Shown: positions 62,702 through 64,000 of the stretch, in pieces
How the letters are laid out: each line of letters starts with the position of its first letter
How positions within the stretch are numbered: position 1 is the stretch's first letter
Assembly: GCA_965279655.1 (NCBI GenBank)
Contig: OZ257255.1
Span: forward strand, 620,001 to 684,000
DNA length: 64,000 bases
DNA from: SCTM01 sp965279655
GTDB taxonomy: Bacteria; Pseudomonadota; Alphaproteobacteria; Rhodospirillales; Rhodospirillaceae
Direction: 5' to 3'
Made by a program: the position numbers and the translations under genes
Notes under the pieces: generated by a model
What the model was told of the DNA's origin: nothing
What the model saw: only the letters and a program-made list of their open reading frames with translations
The model's database searches: none

Positions 62702-62758
62702 GCCGAAAAGGCTGCGGTTTGATTGACTTAATCGCGCACCCGCGCTTGTCTGAGGGCC

Positions 62759-64000
62759 ATGTTCAAGCCTGTGGATAGTCTCTTCAAACCGCGTTCGATC
62801 GCCATCATCGGCGCATCGGAGACCGGCTCCAACGGCTGGCCGAAGGTGCTCTACGAAAACCTGCGCGGCAACGCTGCCGGCACGAAGCTCTATCTCGTCA
62901 ATCCCAACCGCGCGGAGCTGTGGGGCGAGAAGGTCTATCCGAAGGTCAGTGATATCCCGGAGGCGATCGATCTCGGCCTTGTCCTGATTCCGGCAGCCCA
63001 AATTCCCGCGACACTCACCGACGCCGCGAAGGCTGGCATGCGCAACGCCATCATCTCCGCGTCTCAGTTTGGCGAAGGCGGCGATGCGGCGGGCCTCGCC
63101 CGCGCCGAAGAGCTGAAAGACATCTGCCGCACCACCGGTTTGCGCATCACCGGCCCGAACTGCACCGGCGCCCTCGCGCTCGCCTACGGTCTCGCCCTGT
63201 ATCCGCACACCACCGCGCGGAATATTCCGGCGGGATCGCTCGGGGTGGTGTTCCAATCCGCCGGCGCGTTCCTGGAGTGGGTGCAGCAGGCAGGGCGGCG
63301 CGGCCTCGGCATCTCTTATGCCGTGTGCAGCGGCAATGAACTTGACCTCGATCTCGCGGACTATCTCAATTTCCTGATCGACGATCCCGACACCCGCACC
63401 ATCGCTTGCTTCATCGAAGGCATCCGCCGCCCGACGGCTTTCTTGGCGGCGGCGGAACGGGCGCTGAAGGTCGGCAAGCCGATTCTCGTGCTCAAGGTCG
63501 GCCGCAGCGCGGCGGCGCAGGATGCCGCCAAGAGCCACACCGGCGCACTCACCGGCGACGACGCAGGTTTCGATGCCATGTGCGCCAAATTTGGCGTGAT
63601 GCGGTGTCACGCGCTCGACGACCTCATCGAAGCGAGCCTGGTGTTCGAACATGGTCGCTTGCCGATGGGGAATCGGATCGGCGCGGCGCTCACCTCCGGC
63701 GGTGCGCGGGGCCTATTCTTGGATCACAGCACCGAGATCGGCGTCGCTTTCGGCGCATTGTCCCAAACCACTCGCGAAGTCCTCGCGCCGGTGATCGATC
63801 CCGGCATGGCGCCGATGAATCCCTTGGACGCAGGCGCGGGCGTCACGCCTGCGATCCAACCGGACAAATACCGCAAGGTGGCCCTGGCAATGGCTGCCGA
63901 TCCGGCGGTGGACGTGATGGTGGTGCAGGGCACCTTACCGGCGGATGCCAATGGCCGCGTGCCGGCGAGCCTTTATGCGGAGATCGCGAAGAGCGTCGCC
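62759..64000 (+). CDS. NDP-forming acyl-CoA synthetase, 3' end outside window
   Basis: The first 414 residues are visible. The CoA-binding domain starts SIAIIGASETGSNGWPKVLYENLRGN; the ligase part has RITGPNCTGALAL, VFQSAGAFLEWVQQ and the phosphohistidine-site region AKSHTGALTGDD. This is the ADP-/NDP-forming acetyl-CoA synthetase-like family (acyl-acid + CoA + NTP), with an ATP-grasp half expected past base 64000. Divergent from the IclR gene, consistent with activation of a catabolic acid. Confidence 0.93.
   Translation, partial: MFKPVDSLFKPRSIAIIGASETGSNGWPKVLYENLRGNAAGTKLYLVNPNRAELWGEKVYPKVSDIPEAIDLGLVLIPAAQIPATLTDAAKAGMRNAIISASQFGEGGDAAGLARAEELKDICRTTGLRITGPNCTGALALAYGLALYPHTTARNIPAGSLGVVFQSAGAFLEWVQQAGRRGLGISYAVCSGNELDLDLADYLNFLIDDPDTRTIACFIEGIRRPTAFLAAAERALKVGKPILVLKVGRSAAAQDAAKSHTGALTGDDAGFDAMCAKFGVMRCHALDDLIEASLVFEHGRLPMGNRIGAALTSGGARGLFLDHSTEIGVAFGALSQTTREVLAPVIDPGMAPMNPLDAGAGVTPAIQPDKYRKVALAMAADPAVDVMVVQGTLPADANGRVPASLYAEIAKSVA

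Noticed and set aside
61928..63652. 574-residue reading extending the IclR protein upstream
   Set aside because: The extra N-terminal part is antisense to the acyl-CoA synthetase; the IclR domain starts at 62665.

Overview
The window is GC-rich, densely coded chromosomal DNA, most likely from an alphaproteobacterium. The evidence is a Rrf2-SufBCDSUTA operon with a SufU-type scaffold, a Zur/ZnuABC locus with a proteobacterial Zur box, a HIG1-type small membrane protein, an N-formylglutamate amidohydrolase and short GTCACCCCGG-type palindromic repeats. A precise genus cannot be read from the sequence. No prophage, IS element or CRISPR array was seen; there is one tRNA, tRNA-Val(GAC).

Layout. 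(1) 1-15.5 kb is mostly housekeeping: the 5' part of a KdpD-like sensor kinase; the zinc uptake locus (zur-znuC-znuB reading left, znuA reading right, one perfect Zur box between them); a GIY-YIG ORF enclosed by inverted palindromic repeats; a formyltransferase; the suf operon, whose sufB-sufC gap holds a repeat pair; a receiver-only response regulator; and the tRNA. (2) 15.8-22.7 kb holds regulators and outliers: an amidohydrolase divergent from an IclR regulator, a phosphotransferase, a 615-residue secreted fusion protein, a LysR regulator and a secreted bicupin. (3) 23.2-35.9 kb is the unusual part: two copies of a secreted module made of a six-cysteine protein of unknown family ('family X'), a DUF1592/DUF1588-type lipoprotein with one CxxCH haem motif, a twin-arginine DUF1552 protein, a Yx4D-repeat protein (Lipoprotein_15/COG4315) and a CHRD-domain protein. 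The copies flank a reversed Asp/Glu-racemase/arylmalonate-decarboxylase-like gene. (4) 36.2-41.4 kb has two tandem TonB-dependent receptors closed by a strong terminator. (5) 41.5-64 kb is a catabolic region: two more IclR regulators and two more amidohydrolases, two nitrilase-fold proteins that lack the catalytic Lys and Cys, three MFS-type transporters, an SMP-30 lactonase-like protein, two acyl-CoA dehydrogenases, a class III CoA-transferase, a hydratase, two amidases each preceded by a small GatC/AtzG-like ORF, an HSL-type esterase and the start of an NDP-forming acyl-CoA synthetase.

Working model (inference): the TonB receptors import an unidentified organic substrate. The duplicated secreted module, which has one candidate haem-c protein per copy, may oxidise or bind it in the envelope. 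MFS/GPH carriers move products inward, and hydrolases, decarboxylase-type amidohydrolases and CoA-dependent beta-oxidation-like enzymes finish the job. The 615-residue fusion joins family X to Yx4D repeats in one chain. The same GGTAT-N11-ATACC LysR-type box occurs both at the lysR/fusion promoter region and at the bicupin/module-A promoter region, which ties these scattered genes into one candidate regulon. The substrate is unknown.
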